A DNA stretch of 64,000 bases from CAVWSM01 sp963757805 (GTDB taxonomy: Bacteria > Actinomycetota > Actinomycetes > Jiangellales > Jiangellaceae): NCBI GenBank assembly GCA_963757805.1, contig CAVWSM010000019.1:124001-188000 (forward strand). Direction: 5' to 3'. Under the pieces are notes generated by a model. That model was not told the DNA's origin. It ran no database searches and saw only the letters and a list, made by a program, of their open reading frames with translations. Positions within the stretch are counted from its first letter, which is position 1, and every line of letters begins with the position of its first letter. Positions 18,406-27,871 of the stretch are shown here, one piece after another. The translations under genes were made by a program, and so were the position numbers.

Positions 18406-19212
18406 ATGCGGCGATCGGTGGTGGTAGCTGGCACGCTTGCCGGCGCCATGGTGTTCGCACTGGCTGGACCAGCGCAAGCCATTACGTTCGGCCAGCCCGA
18501 CGGTAACCAGCATCCCAACGTGGGTGCGCTGCTGGCCGAGCTCGACGGCGACAGCCCCGGGCCTGAACTGTTGTGCAGCGGCACCCTCATCGCCGCTGAC
18601 GTCTTCCTAACCGCGGGTCACTGCACGTCGTTCCTGGACGACATAGGCATCTCGGATGTGTGGGTAACGTTTGCGCCCCAGTTCGACGAGGATGCCGCCG
18701 CTCCCTCCGGGATTGTCCCCGGCACCTACGTCACCCATCCCGACTTCGGGTCCGGTGGGGCGTCCGACCCTCACGATCTCGCCGTGGTATTGCTCGACAG
18801 CGCTCCCGGAGGCACACCTGCCATGTTGCCGGCCGCCGGTCTGCTCGATGACCTGAAGGCGAGCCATGAACTGCGGGACGCGACGTTCACAACGGTTGGT
18901 TACGGTGTCGTCCGCGAGGACAAGACTGGCGGCCCGCACTCGCTGTTCTTCGACGGCGTGCGCCGATTCGCGAGCCAAGGCTTCCGGTCACTACAGGGCG
19001 CCTGGCTCAGTCTCTCTCAGCAGCCCTCGACCGGTGACGGTGGCACGTGCTTCGGCGACTCGGGTGGCCCACACTTCCTCGGCGACAGCAACCTGCTGGT
19101 ATCGATCACTGTCACGGGGGATGCGCAGTGCCGGGCTGCGGATAAGTCCTACCGGCTCGATTCGGCATCGGCACGCAATTTCCTCGGCCAGTTCGTTGAC
19201 TTGGGTCGTTGA
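18406..19212 (+). CDS. Secreted trypsin-like serine protease
   Basis: A 268-residue chymotrypsin-family (S1) protease. A clear signal peptide is present, MRRSVVVAGTLAGAMVFALA, with cleavage likely after GPAQA. The triad is recognisable: His72 in LTAGHC, Asp124 in DPHDLAVVLLD and Ser219 in CFGDSGGPHF. Cysteines near these motifs suggest disulfides. The ATG has GGAAG upstream. It stands 69 bases after pilC on the same strand, but with no coupling it is probably separately expressed. The substrate is unknown. Confidence 0.88.
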   Translation: MRRSVVVAGTLAGAMVFALAGPAQAITFGQPDGNQHPNVGALLAELDGDSPGPELLCSGTLIAADVFLTAGHCTSFLDDIGISDVWVTFAPQFDEDAAAPSGIVPGTYVTHPDFGSGGASDPHDLAVVLLDSAPGGTPAMLPAAGLLDDLKASHELRDATFTTVGYGVVREDKTGGPHSLFFDGVRRFASQGFRSLQGAWLSLSQQPSTGDGGTCFGDSGGPHFLGDSNLLVSITVTGDAQCRAADKSYRLDSASARNFLGQFVDLGR

Positions 19213-19366
19213 CGACGGACGCGCTGCAACACTCGCTCTTTGCTAGCCGGCCAAGTGCGTCTCTGGGCACGGCCGAGGACCCGCTCGCGGGGAAGCGTCA
19301 GACGACGGATAGCCTTTTCTGGCTCCCGCGTCCGGTGGTGAGCACCAAGTCAAGCAAGGGGATGAC

Positions 19367-20115
19367 GTGTCGAACGCACTACTCCGTACCGCTGCATCCA
19401 CTGCTGCACTTGCACTGCTTGTCTCCGCGTGCGGCGGCGACGACAACACGGGGCGAGCGACGGTGCGACAGCGGCGTCCAACGAGCAGGGCAGTGGCCTT
19501 GCCGACAAGTCGGCGGACGAGATCCTCACCGCCGCCAAGGACGCTCTCGCCGCGGCTGAGTCGGTTTACGTTTCCGGCAACATCGCTGAGGAAGGCAGCG
19601 CGATCGAGATCGACCTTGCCTTGGACGCCGATGCAGGCGGCGTAGGGACGGTGACCATCGACGGCCAGCAACTCGAGCTCATCGTCACGGCGGACACCGC
19701 CTACCTCAAGGGTGACGAGGCGTTCTACGCAGGCCTTGGAGGCGAGGCGGCCGCCCAGCTGCTGGCGGGCAAGTGGCTGTCGATGCCCGCCGACAGCCCA
19801 GACGCCGCCGACCTCGTGCAGTTCGCCGACCTGCAGAGCCTCGCCGGCATGCTTGAACCCGAGGGCACGGTCAGCAAGGGCGAGTCCGACACGATCAACG
19901 GCCTGTCGGCGATCAGCCTGCTTGACGAGGGTGCTACCGATGCCGGTGTGCTGTGGATCGCTACAGACGGTGCCGCCTACCCGCTGCGTCTCAACGCCGC
20001 GGACGACCCGAGTCAGGCGGTCGACTTCAGCCGGTATGGCGAGCCAGTTGAGATCGCTGCGCCACCGGCCGACCAGGTCGTTGGCCTAGCGGAGCTGGCG
20101 GGCGCAACTGGCTGA
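19367..20115 (+). CDS. Lipoprotein, LppX/LprG-like (frameshifted)
   Basis: A surface lipoprotein of about 249 residues after repair. The start, GTG 19367, gives a lipoprotein signal with lipobox LLVSAC followed by GGDDNTG. The frame then breaks near 19455 and continues as ADKSADEILTAAKDALAAAE, a helix typical of the start of LppX/LprA/LprF/LprG-type folds. Beta strands with repeating pattern follow (SVYVSGNIAEEGSAIEIDLA, GTVTIDGQQLELIVTADTAY), and the end is AAYPLRLNAADDPSQAVDFS and YGEPVEIAAPPADQV. In that family the fold carries lipids or acts at the cell surface; the particular ligand here cannot be read. Confidence 0.7.
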
Positions 20116-20273
20116 TCCGACGACTTCGGCCGGAGACGGGCTGTCGGGCAACCATCGAAGGGCGACTAGCTCACTCGCCGCGCATCAGAGGATTGCATCG
20201 ATGATCGCCGCGCAGTTGTCGTCAGACCGCCCGTTGAGTTCTTGATCTGCGTGAGGCTCAGGTCGACGTCGAA
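20116..20273. other. Short gap without recognised feature
   Basis: Between the lipoprotein stop and the phosphotransferase remnant I see no credible gene, hairpin or promoter. It may contain decayed sequence of the missing N-terminal part of the phosphotransferase, but nothing recognisable remains. Confidence 0.4.
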
Positions 20274-20766
20274 ATGTCATGCGTGCAACCGGCCCTGCTC
20301 ACGATCGCCGATTATTCGAGCCTCTGGCGATTGGAGTCGTGGATGGAGCCACCCCAGGCGCTGCAGACCTGCCACCGGGATCTGTGGGCCGACAGCGTCC
20401 TGCCCACCGGCAATGGCGGCGTGTGCGTGATCGACTGGGAGGACAGTGGGCCGGCGGATCCGAGCCAGGAACTTGGGTGTGTGCTCTTTTGATTTCGCCC
20501 GCAACGACTCCGGCCGGGCCCGCGCTCTCACCAGCGCGTACGAAGAGGCCGGTGGCCCTGCCCGAGTGACTCGACGCGGACACTTCTCGATGCTCATCGC
20601 CCAGCTCGGGCACATCGCCGACGTCGCCGCTACCGACTGGCTGAAGCCCAACAGTCGTTCCCCGGACCGTGCCGACTCCGCCGCTTGGATCGGTGAGATG
20701 CTCGACGAACCGCACACGCGCGAGTCGCTCGAAGCGCTATTGGTCTTGGTCTCCCGCAGGCCATGA
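20274..20766 (+). pseudogene. Truncated aminoglycoside phosphotransferase-family (APH) protein
   Basis: Only the C-terminal lobe of an APH/choline-kinase-like fold is present. The Brenner-type catalytic loop is CHRDLWADSVLPTGNGG and the metal-binding segment is VCVIDWEDSGPADPSQELG. These are followed, after a frame break near 20485, by DFARNDSGRARALTSAYEEA and a helical end, LEALLVLVSRRP. The nucleotide-binding N-lobe that should lie upstream is absent. Lack of half the domain makes a working kinase unlikely, so I call it a remnant; the frame break alone could be an assembly error. Confidence 0.7.
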
Positions 20767-20845
20767 ATAACGAGACCCAAGAGATCGTCTCGCGAGCAGC
20801 CGACCGGTGTAACACCAGCCGGGCGGCGACCGTTCTGTCAGTTGA

Positions 20846-21000
20846 CACCCCTTGCCCCGGGTGTCCCACGTTTGCTGCCGACAGGGGGGACGCAGCGTGC
20901 GTGAAGGAACCCGGGGCGGGGTGATCGCGAGTGGGTGTGAGTCCTTCCCCCGTAGGGCTCGCACCCACATGCACGTCGGGCCCAGGTCGCGGCGATCACG
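20846..21000 (+). other. Highly structured leader upstream of the deacetylase/glycosyltransferase unit
   Basis: Three long helices can be drawn. GCCCCGGGT (20854-20862) pairs with ACCCGGGGC (20909-20917). GTGATCGC (20921-20928) pairs with GCGATCAC (20992-20999). GTGGGTGTGAG (20931-20941) pairs with CTCGCACCCAC (20958-20968), with one G-U. The block sits 60 bases before the next gene. I do not recognise a known riboswitch class. A promoter-like pair TTGGTG, 16 bases, TACCCT at 21002-21029 follows it, so the structure might instead precede the promoter as a DNA element or be the end of an upstream transcript. Confidence 0.45.
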
Positions 21001-21058
21001 CTTGGTGATGCGTGGGGAATGGCTACCCTGCGGGGAGCAGGGATAGAGTCTCGGTCTT

Positions 21059-21625
21059 GTGCAGGACCCGACGAAGCCAGACCAGCCCGGGGTGACCGCG
21101 CCAGGCGGGCACCGGCGGGGGCCCGAGCACCCCGACTACCATCTGACGCGATCCGCTCGTCGGAGAGCACGCGCGGCGGTGTTCGTCGATCGCTCCGGCC
21201 GACGCCGAGCCGTGCTGCGGCGGATAGGGCCCATCCTCGCGCTGCCGATCTTGGTGTATCTCGGCCTGCTAGTCAGCACCTTTGTCGGCGGTCCGACGGT
21301 GAGCAGCCCGTTGCTCCCGGAGGCGCCGAGCGCAGGCGGAGAGCAGCCCGCGCACAGCCCCGCTGGTGCGACCTCCCCAGGCACGGCGACTGACCCTGAT
21401 GAGGATGAGGCAACGGCGGGCGAGCAAGTGACGCGGGTCACACCCTCCGCCAGCCCGGCTCCGCCACCCACGTCAACAGTTGTGGTGCCGTCGCCAGAAC
21501 CGACCCCGACCTCGTCACGTGAAGCGCACTCGCCACCTACCCCGGCGGGCTCGCCGACAGCTACGGGCAGCGCGCACCCGGCCCCGCCGGGGCAGACCCG
21601 CACTCCAGGACCAAAGGCCAGCTGA
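21059..21625 (+). CDS. Membrane-anchored proline/threonine-rich protein
   Basis: A 188-residue protein with a basic cytoplasmic part (RSARRRARAAVFVDRSGRRR), one membrane helix (IGPILALPILVYLGLLVSTF) at about residues 57-76, and a long extracellular tail rich in Pro, Thr, Ser and Ala (such as PTSTVVVPSPEPTPTSS). The start is GTG 21059. It lies 4 bases before a bifunctional deacetylase/glycosyltransferase. From memory, similar small anchored proteins precede such enzymes in other actinobacteria; I could not check this. A partner or surface-tether role is inference. Confidence 0.7.
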   Translation: MQDPTKPDQPGVTAPGGHRRGPEHPDYHLTRSARRRARAAVFVDRSGRRRAVLRRIGPILALPILVYLGLLVSTFVGGPTVSSPLLPEAPSAGGEQPAHSPAGATSPGTATDPDEDEATAGEQVTRVTPSASPAPPPTSTVVVPSPEPTPTSSREAHSPPTPAGSPTATGSAHPAPPGQTRTPGPKAS

Positions 21626-21629
21626 GTCG

Positions 21630-23812
21630 GTGCGGACGTTGTTTCGATCGGGTCGGCATGGCTCGACTCCACGCACACACGGCGGTCAGCGACCACTCCG
21701 GGGTCACTGGCTGTTGATCACCGTCTGGCTCGCGGCTCTGGCCGCGGCGCTGCTCCTGTACGGATACACCCACCATATGTTGGGCACGACACCGGACGGG
21801 GCCGCCCAGGTAACTCGGTCTGCGACCGAGGTTCCCACTGTCGTCCGCGACGGGAAGCCCGTGGTCGACGTTGCCGGCGGCACCATCCGTACGGCTGGTC
21901 CGTCGGAGCGCACCATTGCCTTGACGTTCGACGACGGCCCCGACCCGGTTTGGACCCCGCAGATTCTTGACCTGCTGCGCGAGCATGGGGCCCACGCCAC
22001 ATTCTTCGTGCAGGGGTCGCAGGTGGCCCAGCATCCGGAGCTCCTGAGGCGCATCACGGCTGAAGGCCACGAGATCGGGACACATACCTTCACGCATGTC
22101 GACCTTGCGTCGGTGCCTCCCTGGCGAGCGCGACTCGAGCTGAGCTTGACCCAGACGGCGGTCGCGGGTGCAGCTGACGTGGAGGCGCCGTTGCTGCGCC
22201 TGCCCTACTCGTCGACCAACACCGATCTCAACGATGCGGCCTGGCGGTCCATCCAAACTGCTGGCCGACAGGGGTACGCCACGGTGCTCAGCACCCTCGA
22301 CAGTAACGACTGGCGACGACCCGGTGTCGCAGAGATCGTTGCCCGGTCAACGCCACCGGACCAGGCAGGGCAGGTCCTGCTCATGCACGACGGCGGCGGA
22401 GACCGCTCCCAGACGGTGGCCGCCCTACGGCTGCTATTGCCGGCTCTGCACGCGCAGGGCATCCGTGTCGACACAGTTAGTGGCGCTGTCGGCCTGACCG
22501 CTCAAACCGTTTCGGCCTCGGCCGCCGACCATTGGCAGGGCAGGGCACTCCTCATCGCCCTCCGGTCAAGCGATCTTGCTGTCGAAGTGCTCGGCTGGCT
22601 GCTCCTGCTTGCCGGTGCCTTGACCGTGATCCGCGCAGCGGTCGTCGTCGTCGCGGCCCGTAGGCACCACCAGAAGAGACGCCGGAAGCGCTGGGGTCCG
22701 CCGGTGACCGGTCCGGTGTCGATCATTGTCCCGGCCTTCAACGAGCAGGCCGGCATCGAAGCAACTGTTCGGTCCCTCTTGGCCAGCGACCACCCCGTTG
22801 AAGTCATCGTCGTCGACGACGGATCCACGGACCGGACGGCGGACATCGTGGAACGCCTGCTCGCTCCCGGCCTCGTGTTGATCCGCCAGGCCAACGCGGG
22901 TAAGCCCGCCGCACTGAATGCCGGCATTACGGCCGCGTCACACGACCTGGTGGTCATGGTGGACGGTGACACCGTCCTCGAGCCGGATGCAGTCAGGCGG
23001 CTTGTTCAGCCGTTTGCCGATCCACACATCGGTGCCGTGTCCGGCAATGCCAAGGTCGCCAACCGCCGTGGTGTCCTCGGCCGCTGGCAGCACATCGAGT
23101 ACGTTGTCGGCTTCAACCTCGACCGCCGCCTGTTCGACCTCGGCGCAGTGCATGCCGACCGTTCCGGGTGCGATCGGCGCGTTCAGACGTTCTGCGCTGA
23201 AGCGCATTGGCGGTGTCAGCGCCAGCACGCTGGCCGAGGACACGGATCTCACGATGGCGCTGTGTCGTGACGGGTGGCGTGTGGTGTACGAGGAGCGGGC
23301 GATCGCGTGGACCGAGACGCCGGCGACGCTTCGGGCGCTGTGGCGGCAGCGGTACCGCTGGTGCTACGGGACGCTTCAGGCCATGTGGAAGCACCGTGGC
23401 GCGGTGCTGCAGCGAGGTCCGGCCGGGAGGCTGGGTCGGCGGGGGATCGGTTACCTGTTGGTCTTCCAGGTGCTCCTTCCGTTGCTCGCTCCGCTGGTCG
23501 ACGTACTCGCTGTTTATGGCCTGGTCTTTCTTGACCAATGGCGCGGTCGCTGGGCTGTGGCTCGGCTTCCTGCTCGTGCAGGCCTTGCTCAGCGTTTACG
23601 CGTTCCGGCTGGACCGCGAACGCCTCCGGCCACTGCTGGCGTTGCCGTTTCAGCAGGTGGTCTACCGGCAGCTCATGTACCTCGTCGTGATCCAGTCCGT
23701 TGCGACCGCCATCGCGGGGGCACGGCTCCGGTGGCACCGCATGGAGCGCTACGGCACGTTGCGCGCGCCGGAGCAATCCGGCACACGGTTGTCGGAGACG
23801 ATCTCCGGCTAG
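21630..23812 (+). CDS. Bifunctional polysaccharide deacetylase / family 2 glycosyltransferase (frameshifted)
   Basis: A membrane enzyme of about 727 residues likely to make and deacetylate a surface polysaccharide. After one helix (LLITVWLAALAAALLLYG) comes a NodB domain: TIALTFDDGPDPVWTPQILD, metal-binding HEIGTHTFTHVDL, RLPYSSTNTDLND and LLMHDGGG. A second helix leads to a GT2 domain: SIIVPAFNEQAGIEATVRSL, VIVVDDGSTDRTADI, VMVDGDT, LAEDTDLTMAL and the QxxRW motif RQRYRWCYGTLQ. C-terminal helices follow (YLLVFQVLLPLLAPLVDVLA). Breaks lie near 23145 and 23535. The start is GTG 21630. The GT2 part resembles chitin/hyaluronan/poly-GlcNAc synthases, but the product cannot be told from sequence. 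Confidence 0.88.
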
Positions 23813-23987
23813 GGCCAGTGTGTAACGCACGCGCCGATCGCGACGTTAATGGTTAGCGCCGGGCTCACCGCTCTTCGGACCACTCTGGTTTGGCCATCTA
23901 GTGTCTCACCGCGCAGGCACGCCGATCGCGGCTATCGTCAAGCCCGAGCGACCGGGTCGGCCGCTTGACGCACTGGGGCGGGGGCCA

Positions 23988-24548
23988 TGCTGGACGAGGC
24001 TTTTCTCGAGACTCTCGCCGAGCTCGCGCGGCGACGAGCGTGCCTTCACCCTCCTCTTTCGCGACGTGCAACCCGCGTTGTTGCGATACGCCCGTGCACG
24101 AGCACCACATCGGGGCGAGGACATCGCTGAGGATGTGTGGCTCGAAGTCGTCCGCGGTCTTCATCGGTTTGCCGGTGACGAGCAGGGTTTTCGAGCATGG
24201 ATCTTCACGATCGCCAGGCACAAGATCATCGACGATCACCGATATCAGGGACGCCGAAGGACGGTTCCGCTCGACGGCACCGACGAGCTGGACCTCCCGA
24301 TTGTGCGGGACGTTGCGGAGGACCAGGAGGACAGCGAGGCGACCAGGGCAGCGTTGACGCTGGTACGGACGCTGCCAGCCCAACAGGCAGAAGTGATCCT
24401 GCTGCGTGTAGTTGCGGGTCTGGACTGTAACCAAACGGCTCGCGTGCTCGGTAAGTCACCGGGGGCCGTACGCATCCTGTCGCACAGGGGCTTCCGGAAG
24501 CTCGCCGCTGCACTTGCATACCGAGTCGGAGAAGGGAGGTGTCGGTCG
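23988..24548 (+). CDS. ECF-type RNA polymerase sigma factor (frameshifted)
   Basis: A sigma-70-family factor of about 187 residues. It starts at ATG 23988 (MLDEAFLETLAELAR) after GGGGCGGGGG; the frame breaks near 24030 and continues DERAFTLLFRDVQPALLRYA. Region 2 is seen as AEDVWLEVVRGLHRFAGDEQ and FRAWIFTIARHKIIDDHRYQ, and region 4 as LPAQQAEVILLRVVAGLDCN and VLGKSPGAVRILSHRGFRKL. In the given sequence no stop separates it from the next gene; an indel near 24520-24548 or a real read-through fusion are both possible. The following gene is a membrane anti-sigma-like protein with its own ribosome site. Confidence 0.85.
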
Positions 24549-25624
24549 ATGAGCGACAAGGATCCTGACAACGTGCCCGGCGAGGTGCCCGAGATTCCGT
24601 ACGACGTATCGATTCCCGACACCGTCCTCGACGGGCTTGTCTGCTGCGACCCGGTGGAGTGGGCTGAATCGGCCGACGCCCCGGAGCTTGTTTCCTTCAT
24701 CGAGACGTTGCGCCAACCCGCTCAGCCCCATGAGCTCAGCGGTGAGGCGGTGGCTCTCGCGGCGTTCAGGGAGGCCTCGCGCCGCAGCGCCTCCCCGCTG
24801 CCATCACTGCGGCTCCGCGTGACGCATGCGTCGCGGAGGGCCAAGGTGATCGCCGCAATGTTGATCGGCTCCGTCGGCATCGGCACGGCTACCGCTGCGG
24901 CCGCTGTAGGCGAGCTGCCTGCCCCCATTCAGCAGTTCGCACATGTCGTCTTCGGTGCCCCTTCACCCAACTCCGACGATGACTCCAGTGGTGCCGATCG
25001 CGACGAGCCACCCACTGATGACCTGGAACTTTCGAGTCAGGCCGTTGCTGAACAAGCGCCCTACGATTCGGTGCTTGACATCTTGGTTCCCGACGCGGCT
25101 GCCGCACGAACCGTTCCTGGAGCGACGCCTGAGGATTCCTCAGCGCTGGAATCCGACCCGCCGTCGCCTGGATCAACCGGTACGTCATCCGCATCAGTTG
25201 AGAATCCACCTGCGGAGGAGCGAGGTTCGCACCCCGCACCGCCTCAGGTGCCGCCACCCGGCGGAGCTGCCGGCGGTCCACCTCCCGCCGGCGGCCAATC
25301 GGTCGGGCCAGCACCCCAAGCGCAGGCGGCTCCCGGGACGCCGACCCAAGCCAATCAACCGACGAATGCCGGTAGACCGACCAATCCCGGGCCGCCGGCA
25401 GGCGCCGGTCAACCTCAAGGCACCGGACGACCCGAATCTGCCGGCCGTCCGGAGTCCGCGGGAGCACCGGCAGACCCAGGCCCACCTCCGAACGCCGGAC
25501 AAGGCCATACCAGAACGCCGCACGGGTTCCCTCGCAACCCCCAGGCAGTGGCCCACCCAACGCGCAAGGTGGGCCACCAGTCCAACCGAGCTCAGGCCAT
25601 CAGCCTCCTCCGGCTAAACCCTGA
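24549..25624 (+). CDS. Membrane anti-sigma-like protein with Pro-rich extracellular tail
   Basis: Starts at ATG 24549 with AAGGGAGGTG eight bases upstream. The cytoplasmic part (residues 1-95) includes YDVSIPDTVLDGLVCCDPVE and a predicted sigma-binding helix, SGEAVALAAFREASRR. One helix, VIAAMLIGSVGIGTATAAAA, crosses the membrane, followed by VGELPAPIQQFAHVVFGAP and a tail of more than 200 residues rich in Pro, Gly, Ala and Gln with short repeats (GRPESAGRPESAG). The natural end is reached after a frame break near 25555: GGPPVQPSSGHQPPPAKP then TGA at 25624. Adjacency to the ECF sigma and topology suggest it holds that sigma at the membrane; I cannot name the exact family. Confidence 0.7.
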
Positions 25625-25637
25625 GCACGACGAGTCG

Positions 25638-26084
25638 TCACGAACGCGCGGACATCGCTTCGGCGTACGCCATAAGCTCGGCAAAGTGCGAATGCAGTCT
25701 TGCGTGCAGATTCTCGAGTTGCTCCACAGTCAAGGCAGCCGGGTCGGGCGGTCCGGACCTCCTAGTCCGGAGAAGCACGCGTTCGGAGGCTCCATACGAT
25801 TCCCACGCCATGCCGTGCACCAGCTTGTCGCGCAAGTCGATGTCGGCTCGAATGGCCTCAAGGGGACCCAGCAGGACCCTGCTGTCATCCCTCTCGGTCC
25901 TCGCGATCTGCACCGCCAGGGCGTAGAGAAGGTCGAACCTGTGGCCACGAGCAATGAGCGGCCCATGGTGGCCGAGCAGCTTTTCGACCAGGATCTGCAG
26001 CGCGTACTCCACCTCGGCTCCGGAGCGCACAACCTGGCCGATTGCCACGTAGAGGCGCTCCGCATCCGACAGAGCCACGTGCAC
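25638..26084 (-). CDS. HEPN-like protein of unknown function
   Basis: A 148-residue all-helical soluble protein. The segment DIDLRDKLVHGMAWESYG contains R-x4-H (Arg85, His90), the pattern seen in HEPN ribonuclease and nucleic-acid-associated domains. Leading helices (LYVAIGQVVRSGAEVEYALQ, QILVEKLLG) fit that fold. No separate antitoxin lies next to it, so it is not obviously a HEPN-MNT pair. It converges with the anti-sigma-like gene, separated by 13 bases. Assignment is by motif only; binding or cleavage of RNA is not shown. Confidence 0.6.
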   Translation of the reverse strand: MHVALSDAERLYVAIGQVVRSGAEVEYALQILVEKLLGHHGPLIARGHRFDLLYALAVQIARTERDDSRVLLGPLEAIRADIDLRDKLVHGMAWESYGASERVLLRTRRSGPPDPAALTVEQLENLHARLHSHFAELMAYAEAMSARS

Positions 26085-26242
26085 ACGCTACGCGCGCGGC
26101 GCTTGGTCAGGCGGCGCCTGATGTGGGCCCGCATTAGCGTGGGCCCACATCGCGATCCTCAGGAACCGTCAGGGATCAGTGATCACGATCGTGCAGGTGT
26201 AGGTGCCGATGGGCAGCCCCGTGGCCGAGTACGTGTTGCCGG

Positions 26243-26690
26243 TCAGCGTGAGCGACCACACCGGTCGAGCCAGCGCATGACGACCAGCAGGACCAAGCCG
26301 AAGAGCAGGAACGGTATGCAGCCCACGAGGAGCCCGAGCTGGAACCCAGGGACCCGCTCGTCCAGAGCTGCGTTGTACGCGCTGTCGTATCGGTTGGGTA
26401 GCGCCACGATGACCATCGCGCCGAGCACCACGAAGATCCACAGTCGGATGGTTCCTTTGCCGCGAGATCGTCCCCGACCGGCAAGCTTGTCGACGAGCAG
26501 CATCACCAGCGGGAAGCAGTACCAGGCGATCCCGAGCAGGACCCCCGCGCAAAGTATCCCGTCTCCCCGGGCCCCGCGCGTCGAGCCAGCTCACCAACCA
26601 GAGCCGATCGGTGAACCGCAGCGCGACAGCGCCGAGGAGGATGGCGCCTACACCGATCCAGGTCGCCGTCGAATCGGACTTGCCGGGCAT
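26243..26690 (-). CDS. Small membrane protein of unknown function (frameshifted)
   Basis: Starts at ATG 26690 (MPGKSDSTATWIGVGAILLG) and, after a break near 26550, continues as VMLLVDKLAGRGRSRGKGTI. It shows about four membrane helices, including WIGVGAILLGAVALRF, LWIFVVLGAMVIVALP and LGLLVGCIPFLLFGLVLLVV. Length is about 149 residues. No family is recognised. Just downstream, about 26169-26270 on the same strand, an open stretch reads TLTGNTYSATGLPIGTYTCT, which looks like part of a beta-sandwich secreted domain and may be a remnant of another gene. Confidence 0.5.
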
Positions 26691-26877
26691 GCAAGAGATG
26701 TTGCCCAGGAGCCGGCCGCCGAATCGACAGAGGTCGCCGTCCGTGTGCGGTTCCCTGCGCGCAGTGTTCGTGGATGGACAGGAGCAGAGCGCGGGGCCAC
26801 ACTTGCGCAACCATCGGTGCCGTCGGGAGCTCGGGGGGCGAGTCGCGCGAGGCACTGGCCTAGCAGGGGGAGGGGCA

Positions 26878-27449
26878 ATGAAGCTCTTCAGGCAGTGGCG
26901 CGCGGTTGCGTGCGCCGTCGGTGCGAGCGCCATGTTGTTGGGTTTGGCGGTGGCTCCGGCTCACGCCAAGCCGCTGGAGCACATCCACTTCCACGACGTA
27001 GGCAGCGAGTTCCCGGACGAATGCGAAGGCATCACGCTGCGCCACGACTTCGACGTGAAGGGCTCGTTCCTGCTCAACCAGCGAGGCCCGGACGGCCAGA
27101 TCTACGGGAGGGACAATTTCCGCGGCACTGAGTCCTGGACCAACGTGGACAACGACTTGGCCGTCACCCGCGTCTTCAACGGCTCGGGCCATGACCTCAA
27201 GGTGACGGACCACGGGAACGGCACGTTAACCATCCTCGCGCAGTCCAACTTCAACGGAAAGTTCTACTGCCCAGATGGGGCCTTCCTGTTCCAGGACACC
27301 GGGAGGGTCCGGTTTGAGCTCGATGATCGACACCAAGGGAACGCCGGACGAAGAAGACGACGAAGAGATTCCTCTTCATCAAGGACGGCGGCCGCTCAGA
27401 TACCGCGGGCCGCGACTTCTGCGCCGACATGCTCGAGTTCCTCGGCTAA
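26878..27449 (+). CDS. Secreted protein, paralogue of the protein at 36956-37531 (frameshifted)
   Basis: Has a signal peptide (MKLFRQWRAVACAVGASAML ... APAHA) and a mature part of about 160 residues. Repairing breaks near 27325 and 27350 gives an end FLFIKDGGRSDTAGRDFCAD and MLEFLG. The mature part aligns along its length with the protein encoded at 36956-37531: FRGTESWTNVDNDLAVTRVF versus VRGTDRYTNLATNKTFTIEF, VTDHGNGTLTILAQS versus VTDNGDGTLTILFKS, and GRDFCADMLEFLG versus GRDFCEDFREFTG. Both keep two or more cysteines. The family is unknown to me. GGGGGAGGGG precedes the ATG. Confidence 0.72.
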
Positions 27450-27469
27450 GGAAGCGCTGCAGGGTTTCT

Positions 27470-27871
27470 TCACAGACCCGGCGGTTCGACCCTCACCACG
27501 GACTCGACTCGGTCGAGTGACCTGTCGAAGGAGGCGACCTCGTTGACGCCGGTGGTTTCGGCACATGCGACGAGGTAGGCCTCGGCGAAGTCGAGCCGCT
27601 CGGTCTCATAGACCTCAATGGCACGAAGGAGCAGGTTTGGATCTACGCAGAGAACTGATTCGAAGGCAATGAGTGAGCGGATCGACTTGGCCACCTGTTC
27701 ACGTGGAGCCCTGTAGAACGACTCGAGAACGTACACAGTCTCGGCGACGACGAGGTCGGTCAGCAGCAGCTCTGACTCTCGTGCCAGATATGCCGTGGCT
27801 CGAGCAGCCATGTCTGCGGGGTCGCCGGTCAGATGACGCACAAGGATGTTTGTGTCGAGGAAGGCGCTCAC
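27470..27871 (-). CDS. vapC: VapC-type PIN-domain toxin ribonuclease
   Basis: A 133-residue PIN domain, expected to be a metal-dependent RNase toxin. The acidic residues fit: Asp6 in SAFLDTNILVRHL, Glu in VVAETVYVLESF, and Asp in LDFAEAYLVACAE; a final Asp in VASFDRSLDRV is also typical. Its start overlaps the stop of the upstream AbrB-type antitoxin gene by ATGA, so the two are translated together. The genomic setting is a short insertion between secreted-protein genes. Confidence 0.9.
   Translation of the reverse strand: MSAFLDTNILVRHLTGDPADMAARATAYLARESELLLTDLVVAETVYVLESFYRAPREQVAKSIRSLIAFESVLCVDPNLLLRAIEVYETERLDFAEAYLVACAETTGVNEVASFDRSLDRVESVVRVEPPGL

Noticed and set aside
20921..20999. 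Possible tRNA
   Set aside because: The helices do not give a cloverleaf and there is no T-loop or anticodon arm.
23901..27131. A 1,076-codon open frame covering the sigma factor, anti-sigma-like protein and beyond
   Set aside because: It joins unrelated coding segments on one strand with sequence antisense to the HEPN-like gene; the pieces have their own starts and ends.
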